34,969 nucleotides of DNA from Oppiella nova (GCA_905397405.1 CAJPVJ010000167.1:1-34969), one strand, 5' to 3'. Counted from the first letter of the stretch, positions 11,572 to 22,070 are shown. The notes: a model not told the origin generated them from the letters alone. Program-made: numbers and translations.

Positions 11572-12301
11572 ATTGTCATCACTTCGCGGGATCAGGTGAT
11601 GGTTAACGAGTTAAACAACTGTTTGCGACCAAAACACGTGTTTGCGATAAACGTGTTGAACACAAATGAAAACCATTTTTTGTATACAAAATACGATTAC
11701 AACACAAATTCCGTTCAATTCAATGCTTTCCCAATGGCATGCATTAGACTCGGTTTTGTAGCTGAATATACGGTTTGTGTTTTCAATAACCAATCGCTAC
11801 TATGAATATTGCCTACAAAATGTTTGGTTACTTCTCTGTATAACACGATTGTGTTGGGAATTCTATAGGCGTTGAGTAGGAGTATTGCAGTGAAAGTACA
11901 GCATAAGGTAGAGTTTGACACTGAAAATGATTCCTATGTTTGAATGTAATATTAAACTCTGTGCCTATAAAACACAAAAAACGTACACTTTTCTGGGGGG
12001 CGCCCCCAAACTCGGTGTAAACTATTACCGTAATAACAGTTAATTAATTAAATCAATGGATTTAATGACACTAAAAATGAGTACAAATCGTATAATATAA
12101 TAGAGATTTCATATGAGATAATACATTACACCATAAGATTATATATGTATGCGAATGAAATAAATAGTAAGCAATGGATGTCAATGGGTATTAAAATTAC
12201 TAAAAATACAAAATGTGTTTAAAATTAATGCAATTAAACAAAAAAGTTATGAAAATCAATATATTAGTCGCGAGAAAGTTATGTATTTTAATCCGTAAAT
12301 G
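11572..12301. other. WDR43 upstream region and STIL 3' flank
   Basis: AT-rich 730 bp between two minus-strand genes; it should contain the STIL 3' UTR (right) and the WDR43 promoter (left). An E-box lies at 11635-11640. A perfect 12-bp GC palindrome, GGGGGCGCCCCC, stands out at 11996-12007. No gene was recognised. Confidence 0.75.
11635..11640. promoter_or_regulatory. E-box CACGTG upstream of WDR43
   Basis: A perfect CACGTG core within the palindrome aacacgtgtt (11633-11642), about 64 bp before the WDR43 start codon. Myc/Max recognise this core in many animal ribosome-biogenesis promoters. The position fits, but binding is only inferred, and the hexamer also occurs by chance elsewhere in the window. 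Confidence 0.4.
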
Positions 12302-13984
12302 TTATGTGAGTTTCGGTTGACGTCTGAGCGTTTCGATGTCCAGAATCTTATTCCTATTGACGGACGGTTTGTGTCGACTCTTGTGGTGATTATCACCAAA
12401 ATGTGCCAAATTGTGGGCAACTCTTGGCGGCGAATACGTTAAGCCATACTTTTCTAAATAGTTTTTCGTGGCGATCGACACGTTTTTCGTGGCCATGCCG
12501 TACACATTCACATCCCTATCCCTCTCACTAGAGCGCCAGTCCTTCATCTGCTCGTCCCTTGTCTTCATCCTATGCTTGGGTTTAGTCTTGTGGTGATCCC
12601 CGCCCACAGTCTCGCTGTTCACACAATACTTGGCCGCCAATCGCTTAATATAAAGCGTTTGCTCTGATTGTACTTCAATGCGGTGGTGCTGTTGGTGGTG
12701 CCGGCGCTGATCGCCCGGTGCCTGTCGTCGGTGCGAATGAGGCGGCGTTGGACTACAACTACTTCTGCGACCGCACTCGTCATCGTCGGTCTCATCGATA
12801 CTATCGTTCCTAAGCATCACTTCGATGTCGTTCAACACTCGCCCGTAGAACTGGTTATCCTGCGAACCACCGGCGCTATAGTCGTTGCGAATCATTTCAA
12901 TACTTCCGGAACTGTTGTCCAATCGGTGAGCACCGGTACCGCCGCCTCTACGGACAGGACTGTCGCTGAACTCGAGTCGCTTGGAGTCGATGTCGATGTC
13001 TGAAGGGGTGTCGCCTTCGCTAATGGTATTCAAACGCAGGGCTCGAAGATCTCTGGAAGCAGTAGACGGTGTCTTCGATGGGCAACCATTGGGTGATAAT
13101 CTGCTTCTGGATCTACGGTTCGCTGGCGTAATGTTTTCGGCGTTTTCCACGACAATCGATGTCATCGTCTGAACGGATCGTTTGGTGATGTCTTCGGTTT
13201 TCTTATCGTTAATTTGATGCAAACTCAAGAGCTCTTTGATCTGTTCGCTGATTCGCTGCAATTGGATGTCCTGTTGTCTAATCATATCCAGCATCTGCTC
13301 ACTGGTTGGCAATTGTACGCCATTTTGAGGTAAACTCTTGGGTACTGTCGCGCAATCAGCGGCCAATCGCTGTCTATTATGGGTAACCGGTTGTTGAGGT
13401 CGCGGTTGAGTCTCATGTCTGACAATCTGAGGCTTCGCTGTCATCGCTATCACTCTCGGATCAATCGCCTGTTGTTTGTCGACCGCATCCGTGGCTAGTC
13501 TTCCGTTTGTGAACACATTCTTCGGGTTCGCGTTCATCGCGACATTCGCCGCACTCGTATTGTCACTAAAAGGCTGTCTTCGGCGCTGATTCACACCATT
13601 CGCATCGGCAGTAAAAGCCGGCAAACCTTCCGCCGCATATCCGCCACCAAAACGCTCACCAAATGTCTTAAAATCATGTGTTAAACCAATCGGCGGTGAT
13701 CTCTGCTTAGGAGGCGATGTCTGCGGAGGTCTGGACGTGTGGTTCATGTGTGGCATCGGGTATATCGTCGTCCACTTGTTGCCGGACACGTGACCCGCGT
13801 TTTGATGATAAAACTGGTGACCATTAAGTCGGTGATCATCACCACCGAGTGGTACATCGCTGGTGATGGATACGTCGGGCACCATTGGGCGCGGGTTTAT
13901 CACACGCGGCGGCTCCGGTATGGGCGCCGGCAGTATGAACGGCATCTCAGCCGGGAATACACTGAACGCGCGCTTAGTATTCAT
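12302..13984 (-). CDS. STIL: STIL / Ana2 centriole duplication factor, short form
   Basis: A single-exon minus-strand frame from the ATG at 13982-13984 to TAA gives 560 residues. STIL/Ana2 is activated by PLK4 and recruits SAS-6 to start cartwheel assembly during centriole duplication. Three family landmarks are visible. A short central coiled coil spans ~228-258 (MLDMIRQQDIQLQRISEQIK). The STAN motif lies near the C-terminus (LYIKRLAAKY around 445, then NVSIATKNYLEKYGL at ~501-515). The C-terminal tail KILDIETLRRQPKL closely matches the end of vertebrate STIL. The N-terminus is Pro-rich (PEPPRVINPRPMVP), a plausible CPAP/SAS-4-binding segment, but that is inferred. Vertebrate STIL (~1290 residues) has a large N-terminal globular domain not found here, so this resembles Drosophila Ana2 (~420). 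Only 301 bp separate it from ERMARD, leaving little room for missed 5' exons. Confidence 0.85.
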   Translation of the reverse strand: MNTKRAFSVFPAEMPFILPAPIPEPPRVINPRPMVPDVSITSDVPLGGDDHRLNGHQFYHQNAGHVSGNKWTTIYPMPHMNHTSRPPQTSPPKQRSPPIGLTHDFKTFGERFGGGYAAEGLPAFTADANGVNQRRRQPFSDNTSAANVAMNANPKNVFTNGRLATDAVDKQQAIDPRVIAMTAKPQIVRHETQPRPQQPVTHNRQRLAADCATVPKSLPQNGVQLPTSEQMLDMIRQQDIQLQRISEQIKELLSLHQINDKKTEDITKRSVQTMTSIVVENAENITPANRRSRSRLSPNGCPSKTPSTASRDLRALRLNTISEGDTPSDIDIDSKRLEFSDSPVRRGGGTGAHRLDNSSGSIEMIRNDYSAGGSQDNQFYGRVLNDIEVMLRNDSIDETDDDECGRRSSCSPTPPHSHRRQAPGDQRRHHQQHHRIEVQSEQTLYIKRLAAKYCVNSETVGGDHHKTKPKHRMKTRDEQMKDWRSSERDRDVNVYGMATKNVSIATKNYLEKYGLTYSPPRVAHNLAHFGDNHHKSRHKPSVNRNKILDIETLRRQPKLT

Positions 13985-14285
13985 CACTATTTTAAACTCA
14001 CATCTGATTTGTAATTAACTTTTGGATTAAATTATAAGAAATTAATTGTAAAACAAAACTCAAGGAAAACACAACAAAAATAAACACATTTTTTGAGCGC
14101 CAAATGCTTGCGTCTGATTGGCTGCCACTGAGACTCACTGCGATTGGCCCTCTTATAAGCGTAACGTTATTTGTGAATCGCCCGCAATGTTGTGAAACAC
14201 CAAAAAAGTTGCGAAAAGTTACGCAAAAACTTGTAATCAATTGCGAGACTAATTGCAAGAGTTTTCGGTGATAATTAAGACACCA
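13985..14285. promoter_or_regulatory. Divergent promoter shared by STIL and ERMARD
   Basis: 301 bp separate the two start codons. The interval contains two CCAAT boxes (ATTGG on plus at 14117-14121 and 14143-14147, so reading CCAAT toward STIL), 26 bp apart, and an E2F-type site at 14097-14104. Paired CCAAT boxes next to an E2F site are a known layout of cell-cycle promoters. A TATA-like TTATAAG at 14152-14158 could serve either gene weakly. Confidence 0.5.
14097..14106 (-). promoter_or_regulatory. Putative E2F site upstream of STIL
   Basis: Decamer gcgccaaatg on plus, TTTGGCGC on the STIL strand, an exact match to TTTSSCGC. It is 113-122 bp before the STIL ATG and is the same decamer as at 5030-5039 before WDHD1. 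Confidence 0.5.
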
Positions 14286-16337
14286 ATGAGTGCGCCATTA
14301 GATCCAGATGTGAAAGACATCAACGATTTGGGCATCGAGTCATTCCTCTCACCATACGTCGACCGCTTACTCAAGAGATTCACTCCAAGAAGTACCGACG
14401 GTTCCGGTGGTGATACCCGTGACCACCAACTCGTGAACCACGCTTTAGATGATAATCTGTGTCTCAATTGGTCTCAAGTCGCGCGTCTCATACCGGACGA
14501 CATCGATATCGACGCCGAAGTCGATGAACAGGTCGTCGACAAGTTGGTCACCGTTTGTCACTTAATTGAATCCATTGATGGCATATATGGCCGACGGATT
14601 GCCACCGATTTCGACGGCTTCTGTCGCTTACTATCAACGAACCTATTCTGGACTCAAGAACTTCGCCACACATTCATTGAATCCGTGCGACTCGTGCGCC
14701 AAGACATGAACCAAAACATCGCCAAAAGCGCGGACAACATCTTAAGCCTACAGCTGATCACCAGCTGTTGCGAGCAATCGCTGGGGAATCTGATCTTAAC
14801 GGGCGTCCCATTCGTGCCGCCGCTACTCAAAGACCTCTTACGACTGCCGCAACTCAAAGAGATCATCGGCGGTGAAGCGGTTCTGTTGCTGCAGCTCACG
14901 ATAGGGTCGCCGATCACTCTGAACGTACGCAACCTCTTATGGCACGGCTTTATGGCCGCCGAAGACGTTGACCACCGGTTCGGTCTATTCTTGTTGTGTA
15001 TTTGCGCCACAATTGGTCGCGATTTGAGCGACAAGTATCGCCACAAACCTCTACCTCAACGGCCTCTGCAGGTGATCGCACCGCACGTCCATCGGTGGCA
15101 CAATCTGTTCCCGATTTTAGGTGACAATGATTTGATAATTATCACCGAATCGGTGCTCAAGAGGTCGCCATTCATATTGAAACGAATGCTAAGTCTGTGG
15201 ACCTATTCGTGTGACTTATATAAGACACAGCATTTCGGACACTCGATGGCAGTGGTGTTCCCATTGATGGAGTGTTCGCTGCGTTACATCTATTGCATGA
15301 TTAATGCCATTCCCTCTAAACTGATGACAGCCGTCGCCAAACAGTATTACCTGACTTTTGCCGAAATACTTTCGCCAACACTTCCGGACAGTGATGGTCA
15401 ACGGAACGGTATTTACCGGATATTTAGTCAAAGTTTCGTAGAAATGCTTTTGGATGCCATCGTAATACCCGACGGCCCCCGAGTGCGCGACAAACTAAGT
15501 CACGGACAGTTGGATCTGTTCCGAGTGGACCCGTTTGTGGCCAATCATTGTCTTTGTGTGGCTGTCTGTGCGCTGGTCTTAGCGGACATTCAGCTGTTTC
15601 ATCGCAGAGACCATTACGAGTCCATTGCGATTGTTAGCCAACTCTTGAGGGTTGCGGCCGATTATCGCTGTTTTTATCACCCGTTGTCTCAATTAAGGCT
15701 AAAATTGATTGATTTCGAGCTAAATGTCCGCCAATTAAAGCGTTTGTCAAGTGATGCGAGTCTAAGACATGAGAATTCAGTGCCGATTGTGTCCACAGAA
15801 ACTGATTTATTGTTACAAGAGTTAAGTCAATTGATTCCCACGAGTGATGGCAAAGACTTATTGCAGACAATTAGTGGTAATTTAAATGAATTAAATATAG
15901 ATATCGTAGCGAATGGTAAGTCAGAGTCGGAAGTGTGTGCTTTGCGGCAAATCTGTGATAATAGCCATCAGAGTGTGGAGAATATGAGACAATTTCTGGA
16001 GATTAGACACAAGCAGTGGTCGGACAAGACATTGAGGTCCAGACAGCGGACTAACTATCAACTAATGGTGAACAGTGTCGAGTGCTTTGAGAGTACATTC
16101 TGTATAGTGTTGTCGACTTTGTATCTGATATTCATATCTGACGTGAAATTAATCGTAAGTCAGTTATCACTGGATTTAATGAAAAGTTTGCGACAATTGC
16201 TGACATTATGCGAGAATATGAGTGTAAACAGCGGCCTAACAGTGAATAAATGGGATAAATGTTATCAATTGTGCCAAACGATTGCCGAAATCGTCAGAAA
16301 CCTATTGCTAAATGAATTAAAAGTTTTATTTATTTAA
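14286..16337 (+). CDS. ERMARD: ERMARD, ER membrane-associated RNA degradation protein
   Basis: A single-exon frame from the ATG at 14286 gives 683 residues (human ERMARD about 678). An in-frame TAA lies 36 bp upstream, so this is the first possible ATG. Matches to the human protein run over most of the length: TGVPFVPPLLKDLL, LNVRNLLWHGF, a middle block around GPRVRDKLSHGQ, and RHKQWSDKTLRSRQRTNY near the C-terminus. Two R-x4-H motifs are visible, RNLLWH at 215-220 and RDKLSH at 401-406; such motifs mark HEPN-superfamily domains, whose active members are ribonucleases. A hydrophobic segment near residue ~610 (FCIVLSTLYLIFI) is a candidate membrane helix, as in the vertebrate ER protein. In humans the gene is linked to neuronal migration; its substrate is not known. 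It is divergent from STIL. Confidence 0.93.
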   Translation: MSAPLDPDVKDINDLGIESFLSPYVDRLLKRFTPRSTDGSGGDTRDHQLVNHALDDNLCLNWSQVARLIPDDIDIDAEVDEQVVDKLVTVCHLIESIDGIYGRRIATDFDGFCRLLSTNLFWTQELRHTFIESVRLVRQDMNQNIAKSADNILSLQLITSCCEQSLGNLILTGVPFVPPLLKDLLRLPQLKEIIGGEAVLLLQLTIGSPITLNVRNLLWHGFMAAEDVDHRFGLFLLCICATIGRDLSDKYRHKPLPQRPLQVIAPHVHRWHNLFPILGDNDLIIITESVLKRSPFILKRMLSLWTYSCDLYKTQHFGHSMAVVFPLMECSLRYIYCMINAIPSKLMTAVAKQYYLTFAEILSPTLPDSDGQRNGIYRIFSQSFVEMLLDAIVIPDGPRVRDKLSHGQLDLFRVDPFVANHCLCVAVCALVLADIQLFHRRDHYESIAIVSQLLRVAADYRCFYHPLSQLRLKLIDFELNVRQLKRLSSDASLRHENSVPIVSTETDLLLQELSQLIPTSDGKDLLQTISGNLNELNIDIVANGKSESEVCALRQICDNSHQSVENMRQFLEIRHKQWSDKTLRSRQRTNYQLMVNSVECFESTFCIVLSTLYLIFISDVKLIVSQLSLDLMKSLRQLLTLCENMSVNSGLTVNKWDKCYQLCQTIAEIVRNLLLNELKVLFI

Positions 16338-18094
16338 AAAAAACTACAAACAAAAAGTTTACTTTTTATTGCATTTCCAATGACTGACTGTTTGACAGAC
16401 TAACGCATAAAAGCGATGAATAATAGAGAAATTAAAAGTAAAATAATTTTTGATTCATATATTATTCATGAATTTGGATGTAATGTCCTTAAGAGTAGTG
16501 AGAGTCTGATGTCCTTAACCTTGGATAGGGTTGGATTGGGACTGGAGTCGACTGGAGTGGTTTGGGATAGGGATAGGGATATAGAGGGATACTGTGAGTC
16601 ACTATAGCGAGCATATGACTAATGTATTGAGAAATGTTTTGTCAATGAATGAGTGCATAGGACTTACGCACTATAATACGGAGCTTACGATGGTTATAGG
16701 AGTGGGATAGGGAGAGGGGAACTGGTGGTGATCTGGCTATGGGTGCTAACCATCCGTATGGGATATCGGAGCCGTCCGGTGGTCCGCTACAGCAGCTGAC
16801 CCACCACTGCCTCCCTATCCATCATATATTGCATGAATGAGTGGCAACAGAGAGATCACATAAAAATAGTGACATTTCTCGTGATATAGTTATAGTGAAA
16901 ATAAAGTTTTGAAAGTAAAAGTTATAGCGAATGAGAAATATACATGTTGTTTATAGTTTTTCAATTGACTTTTTATTGATTTAATCGTATTTTTCACACA
17001 CAAAAAATTATTATTTCAATCATTTTGTGGCACATAGTTATGTCATTAGCTATGCGTTGACGTGTGTGTTGTATACCAACGAATTGGATGAGACATACAT
17101 TGATTTTTATGGCTTTCTATACAAAATAATTAAGTTTTTTTTTAAATTTATCCATTTTTGGGCTTTTTAAGTATAAAAATGATCGTGCTAATTTATTTGG
17201 TGTTTTCGACATATTTGGTGTATAAATACAATGGACTTTTAGTACCGATGATGACTCGTGTGACTAGTGATCACAATATTTAAATATATATATATGTAAT
17301 ATATATGTAACAAAAAAAATTCATGATATTCTGGGCGTAAGGGCACAGGTATTGTGTGTATGTGTGGAGGGGAACGGGTGGCTATGAATAGAGTGGTTGG
17401 CCGGCGATTGAGATCCTGTGTATTAATGGCTATACATATGGTTAGTATTTGGCGCACAAAAAGTCAATAAATTAGTCAAAAAATAAATAACTAATACTTT
17501 TTATACTGGGAAAAATATTCCGGGTGACTAACAAAATAAATATTTGCCCACACTTTATACGTGTCTGAATGTCTGGGCGCCCGCCCACATACCCGTACCC
17601 ATACTGGCCATACCAATTAACAATCACATTAATTGCTCTATTAATTCAAAAAATAAAATCTCTATTTTCGTAATCATGTGTCAGTTTTTTCATGAGACAA
17701 ATGGCATTCAAATTCACACAAAAAAAATTTAAATACATTTGAAAAGTGAGAGAAAAAAATAATTATATATTCAACTAAAAAAACTACTAATGAATTACTG
17801 ATTGATATACAGATTCTCGCAACGATTAGTCACTCACAAGAATCGACTGATATATACAATAGATATTAATATATATATAAAGTGAGAATAAAAAGGCACA
17901 GAATTTTTTCAATAGAGACATTAATTGACTCGTGTTTTGTGTATAAATAAAAATATTTATACAAATGAATCCGAAAAACGACAGTTTTTTCTCGTCATTT
18001 CGCTTATCATTAGGTGGTGTCGGAAACACATGTGGTTTTTCAGATGTGGAAAGTTGTCTTGTTTTTTAGCCACAGACACCATTTGCGCGCCCAA
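16338..18094. other. Intergenic region between convergent ERMARD and DUSP genes
   Basis: About 1.75 kb, AT-rich, presumably holding both 3' UTRs. Two G-rich patches stand out: repeated GGATAGG units at ~16520-16585, and an imperfect inverted repeat at 16705-16820 whose outer arms (ggatagggag / ctccctatcc) pair perfectly. No coding similarity was recognised. Confidence 0.7.
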
Positions 18095-18670
18095 TCATAG
18101 GGAGAGTATGGTTGGCGGCGCCGCTGACTGTCGACTGTCGGCCCCGGAATCACAGCTGTTTTGATGGCTCACTACTACCACATCCGTGTCCACCGACGTC
18201 GCCGACGACACACTTATCGACGATTTGCGACAATTGTCCGCAGATTCCGGCGACTTCTTGGGGTGCAGTGTCTGCTCCAACTCCAGCAGTTGGCCCATGA
18301 AGTTGAGGTTTGGCGATATGATGGGCCGCTTACTCTTCACGAGACTGTAGGCATCCACTAAATTCATCCATAGGTGTCTCATGAGGTAGGCGATGGTGAT
18401 GGTGGCCGAGCGCGAGATGCCGGCGTGACAGTGGACTAACACATTGCAGCCTTTCTGGCGGGCTTCGTCTGTGTATGGGCACAGGTATCATAAAAATAGA
18501 AAAATTAATTATAAGAATATGATATGAAATTCAAAGAATCGATATATTTATGTAATTATTGATTAAAAACTAATTAAAAATTAGTTCAGATATCACTTGT
18601 CTTATCTGAAGTGCTGTTAATTAGTTTGGCGAGGGTTTGGGTGATATGGGAGGTATGACTAACCCTCTGA

Positions 18671-18710
<40 letters not shown>

Positions 18711-19015
18711 GAGGAACGGGTGGACAGTAACGTAAGAAACAGATACTAACCGATGAAATCAAACGCTTCCTCGAAGTACTGTTTGAGGTTCTGGTGGTAG
18801 GAGTCGACGGCCAACAGTTGCTTATACCTGAGCCCCGGCCTCTGGTCGTATGTGTCGGGCATTTGAGACGTGATATTCAAGACATAAGTGATGCCCAACT
18901 GTTCCAAACAGTGACAATCGGTGGCATCCTTTTCGTTGCCGAGGAATAGGAAGGGCAGTATCGGCGAGGGTTTGACGCACGGGTCGGACACATTCGAGTC
19001 GACCATCGCTTTCAT
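18095..19015 (-). CDS. DUSP10: MAP-kinase phosphatase, DUSP10/MKP5-like catalytic domain, 2 exons
   Basis: Exons 18751-19015 and 18095-18468 flank a 282-bp intron and join in frame to 212 residues. It is a dual-specificity phosphatase that should remove phosphate from Thr and Tyr of MAP kinases. The catalytic loop [11 protein letters not shown] has the nucleophile C102 and R108; the general acid is D71 ([10 protein letters not shown]). IAYLMRH and [17 protein letters not shown] are hallmarks of MKPs, and [14 protein letters not shown] plus [10 protein letters not shown] point to the DUSP10 branch, which acts on JNK and p38. A Ser-rich tail of ~55 residues follows the domain. DUSP10 normally has an N-terminal rhodanese-like kinase-docking domain; I found none upstream. 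The ATG at 19015 is preceded by an in-frame TGA, but an AG at 19009-19010 (acceptor-like) leaves open a longer form with distant 5' exons. Confidence 0.85.
18675..18707. repeat. GA microsatellite in the DUSP intron
   Basis: 33-bp perfect (AG)n tract inside the 282-bp intron 18469-18750. It largely explains why this intron is longer than the others in the window. Confidence 0.95.
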
Positions 19016-22000
19016 CGTAAGATGTAATCAGAAGATAATAATAATAATCACAAACTTCTTGGTGACTAAGAATCAGTAGTTTTTGACTCAAAAAACTTTG
19101 TTTTATAAACGAGTTTCTGAGACAAAACTGATGTCTGAAATGAAATGACTGTTGAATTTGGGTTTCGCGAGAGATTTGCGTCGAAAAAAAGTGGAAAAAC
19201 TTTTTTTTATCGTTGAATTAATTTTACTTATTATTCACATAAACCTCTCGATCGGTGGCGAAAACACTCATACATTATAGCCGTATAGACAGCGAACATA
19301 CATACAGACAGAGTATGACAGACCGGACTGGCAGACAGCCTACGAGTGCGAAGTACTGTATGGTATGGACTGACTGACTGCTGGGAACGGTATGGTATGA
19401 GTGAGTGAGAGAGCAGTTGGTGTTTGCGGTGATCGTGTCGGAGGGGATCAACAGGTCTGTGCGTTAGGAGGAGGTGTTGGCGCTGTTGTAGTAGTGCTTC
19501 CCGACACACATGCGCTGCCCTACCATCACATGCTCTTATCGTAACCGGTGATGACTCACCACCCGATGCATATGTATTGCCAAATCTAATGATAACTGTA
19601 TGATGTGTGCAGAAGTTTTTGGAGGACTTTGCACACATACATCGCACCGACAGCTCATGTGTGTTACTATAACATTGTATATAACCTTTTTGTGAGTAAT
19701 TATCGTTATTATGGCCTAAAATAGGTATAGTTGACTAAGCAATCAATATAATCTATAATTTTCGCTAAAACCAACTGTCCATTAGCTGATACCTATGGGC
19801 CGGTTATGACTAAACATAACCATTACTTGTGATAAACTTTTTTCGCACAAAACGTTTTCAATTAGGATCGACACCACAAACGCTATACTGAACGCACATT
19901 TCCATTGAAACCCGTATACTGTATATAATATACTGTATATTCATTGGCAGTGTATTCAGGGTTTCCTATGAGGAAAATGTTGTCAATATAACAAACATTT
20001 CGTATAAACCTCGCTAATTATGACCACATTTTGTATGTAAATAACAGGGTGTATGAGTCAACGGTCGTTATGCATAAGGATATTGTTGTTAATTGAGAAT
20101 TTGTTGACCCTGGACACTTTTTTCTAACTCATGGCTATATTGTATGATACAATATTGAAACAAAATAAATACAATGTTACACGGAATATTACACATTTAT
20201 AAAAATAAATAATTATTTTAATTAAATTCTAAACAAGGTTTGAACATGTACATATAACATTATGAATAATAAACTATTAGACCCCACCCGCACACCCCTC
20301 CACCCCCTTATTTGCATACCAACTGTTTAATCAGTGAAATTATAATCAAGTATTTTATTATAAGGGCTGATATGGTGGCTAATAATCGGCACCAAAAATC
20401 TCATACTATTTCTCATTAGACTTTACTTAGACTTTACACCTTATTATCAATTGTATGACTAAAACATTGTAAATCGCACTGAGAGTGTCGGCGCCCGACT
20501 ACACTACCAGCCCTTCCATATGTGTTACATAACCCCCTCCCTTACTATTGAAAACTAAAATAAAACAAATGTATAAAAAGTTTTTGGAAAAAATAATATA
20601 ATAATAAAAAGTCATTCAATTCTCGGAGAGAAGTGATGAAAGTTTTTGTGTTAAAAAATACTATTATATAACACAATGAGTCAAACAAAACACACACAGA
20701 ATCCGTATGTATGAGTAAAATGCGAAAGAATTTTTGGTCCAAAAAAGGAAATTACATTAAAAGATGAGTAGCGAAAGGGATTGTATATTTTGGAGGGGAA
20801 AGGGATGAAAGGGACAGTAATGCCATAGTCATCCCTATGACAGCGAAAGGGATTGGAATAAATTGCTGTTAATTCAGTGTAAATGCAATTTTGTGTTCAA
20901 ATCAATTCTCCAGTTCCCGTTTAGCGCGGGGATCGACAGTATAGGGATGTAGTATTCAGTGAACATCACCAGAATAATTGTGTACATAAAGGGAACGGTA
21001 GGCTTATTCTGGTGTAGCGTAACGTATCTGTTAATACATACGAGAAATCTCTACTTATATTCTGTGTATTAGTATTGTATGGCATTCATAGCGGCTATAC
21101 GTAAGTGGAAAAGCATTTCATCAGATATTGCATGAAATGAATAATAAAAATAATATTTAAGTGTTTGCTTTCGTTATGAAATGTAAATAGTAAATACATA
21201 ACACATAATAGAAATACATTTACACACTATTCATATACATATCGACACACAATGTAATGATTTGTTGAGTGTGTGTTACGTTTTGTGTAGTTATTGTCTA
21301 AAATAATAGTGAATTTATTATAAAAATATGTTTTAGTATTTAATGATAAAACACACGCTTATGAGCAAAGGGTACGAGATTAGGGGGCAAAGGGGTTGTG
21401 GTTTTTTTATTGTTAATTTATCATGTTAATAGTCTAGACTAGATATGCATATTATTCGCACAGAATTTGATTTTATGTTATCAATGAGAAAAAATGTGAA
21501 CAACATTTTTTTTATTACATATGATAATTGAATTCAAAAGCACCGGAATATGGGTTTCAAACCCCCGGGAGGTTTTTAATGGATATGAAAAAATTGAGAA
21601 AAATATGGTAATAATTGTCTTTTCAAACGATAGGAAAAAAGTTTTTAAAATTTACGATCCCTTGAGCTCTGCCTACGCTATAGCTCTCACTCTAATCATT
21701 AGTGTATTGTCTGTGGATATAAAGGCATTTATTATTCAAAAACTGAATGATTATTAAAAATATATGTGTTTTCATCTCTCGGATCATAAATGCGATAATA
21801 TTTTTGTTTTCAGACTTTTCATTCAAAAATAGATTTTTATATTATGTGTTGATATGGAAAATAGATATTTCTATATTTAGGTTTTCATTTAAACACACTA
21901 TTTATGCGTTTTTATTGAAATAATATTGTTGTTTTGTATTTTAAAGGGATTTTAAAGTCGTATAACTTTTTAAATATTAATAATAAAAAAATATTTTTCA

Positions 22001-22067
22001 CGAATATAACGGAAATTAAGTCAATATTTTAGAGTTTATGTAAATCTCTTTCTGAAGTGTTTATGAG

Positions 22068-22070
<3 letters not shown>

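Noticed and set aside
14253-14285. Longer ERMARD start at TTG 14253
   Set aside because: Not an ATG; the first in-frame ATG is at 14286 and gives a length close to the human protein.
19231-19647. Minus-strand 138-codon frame upstream of the DUSP gene
   Set aside because: No rhodanese or other domain pattern; more likely 5' UTR or promoter sequence of the DUSP gene.
21521-21757. Plus-strand 78-codon frame in AT-rich DNA
   Set aside because: Isolated, Lys/Ile-rich, no splice context and no recognisable family.
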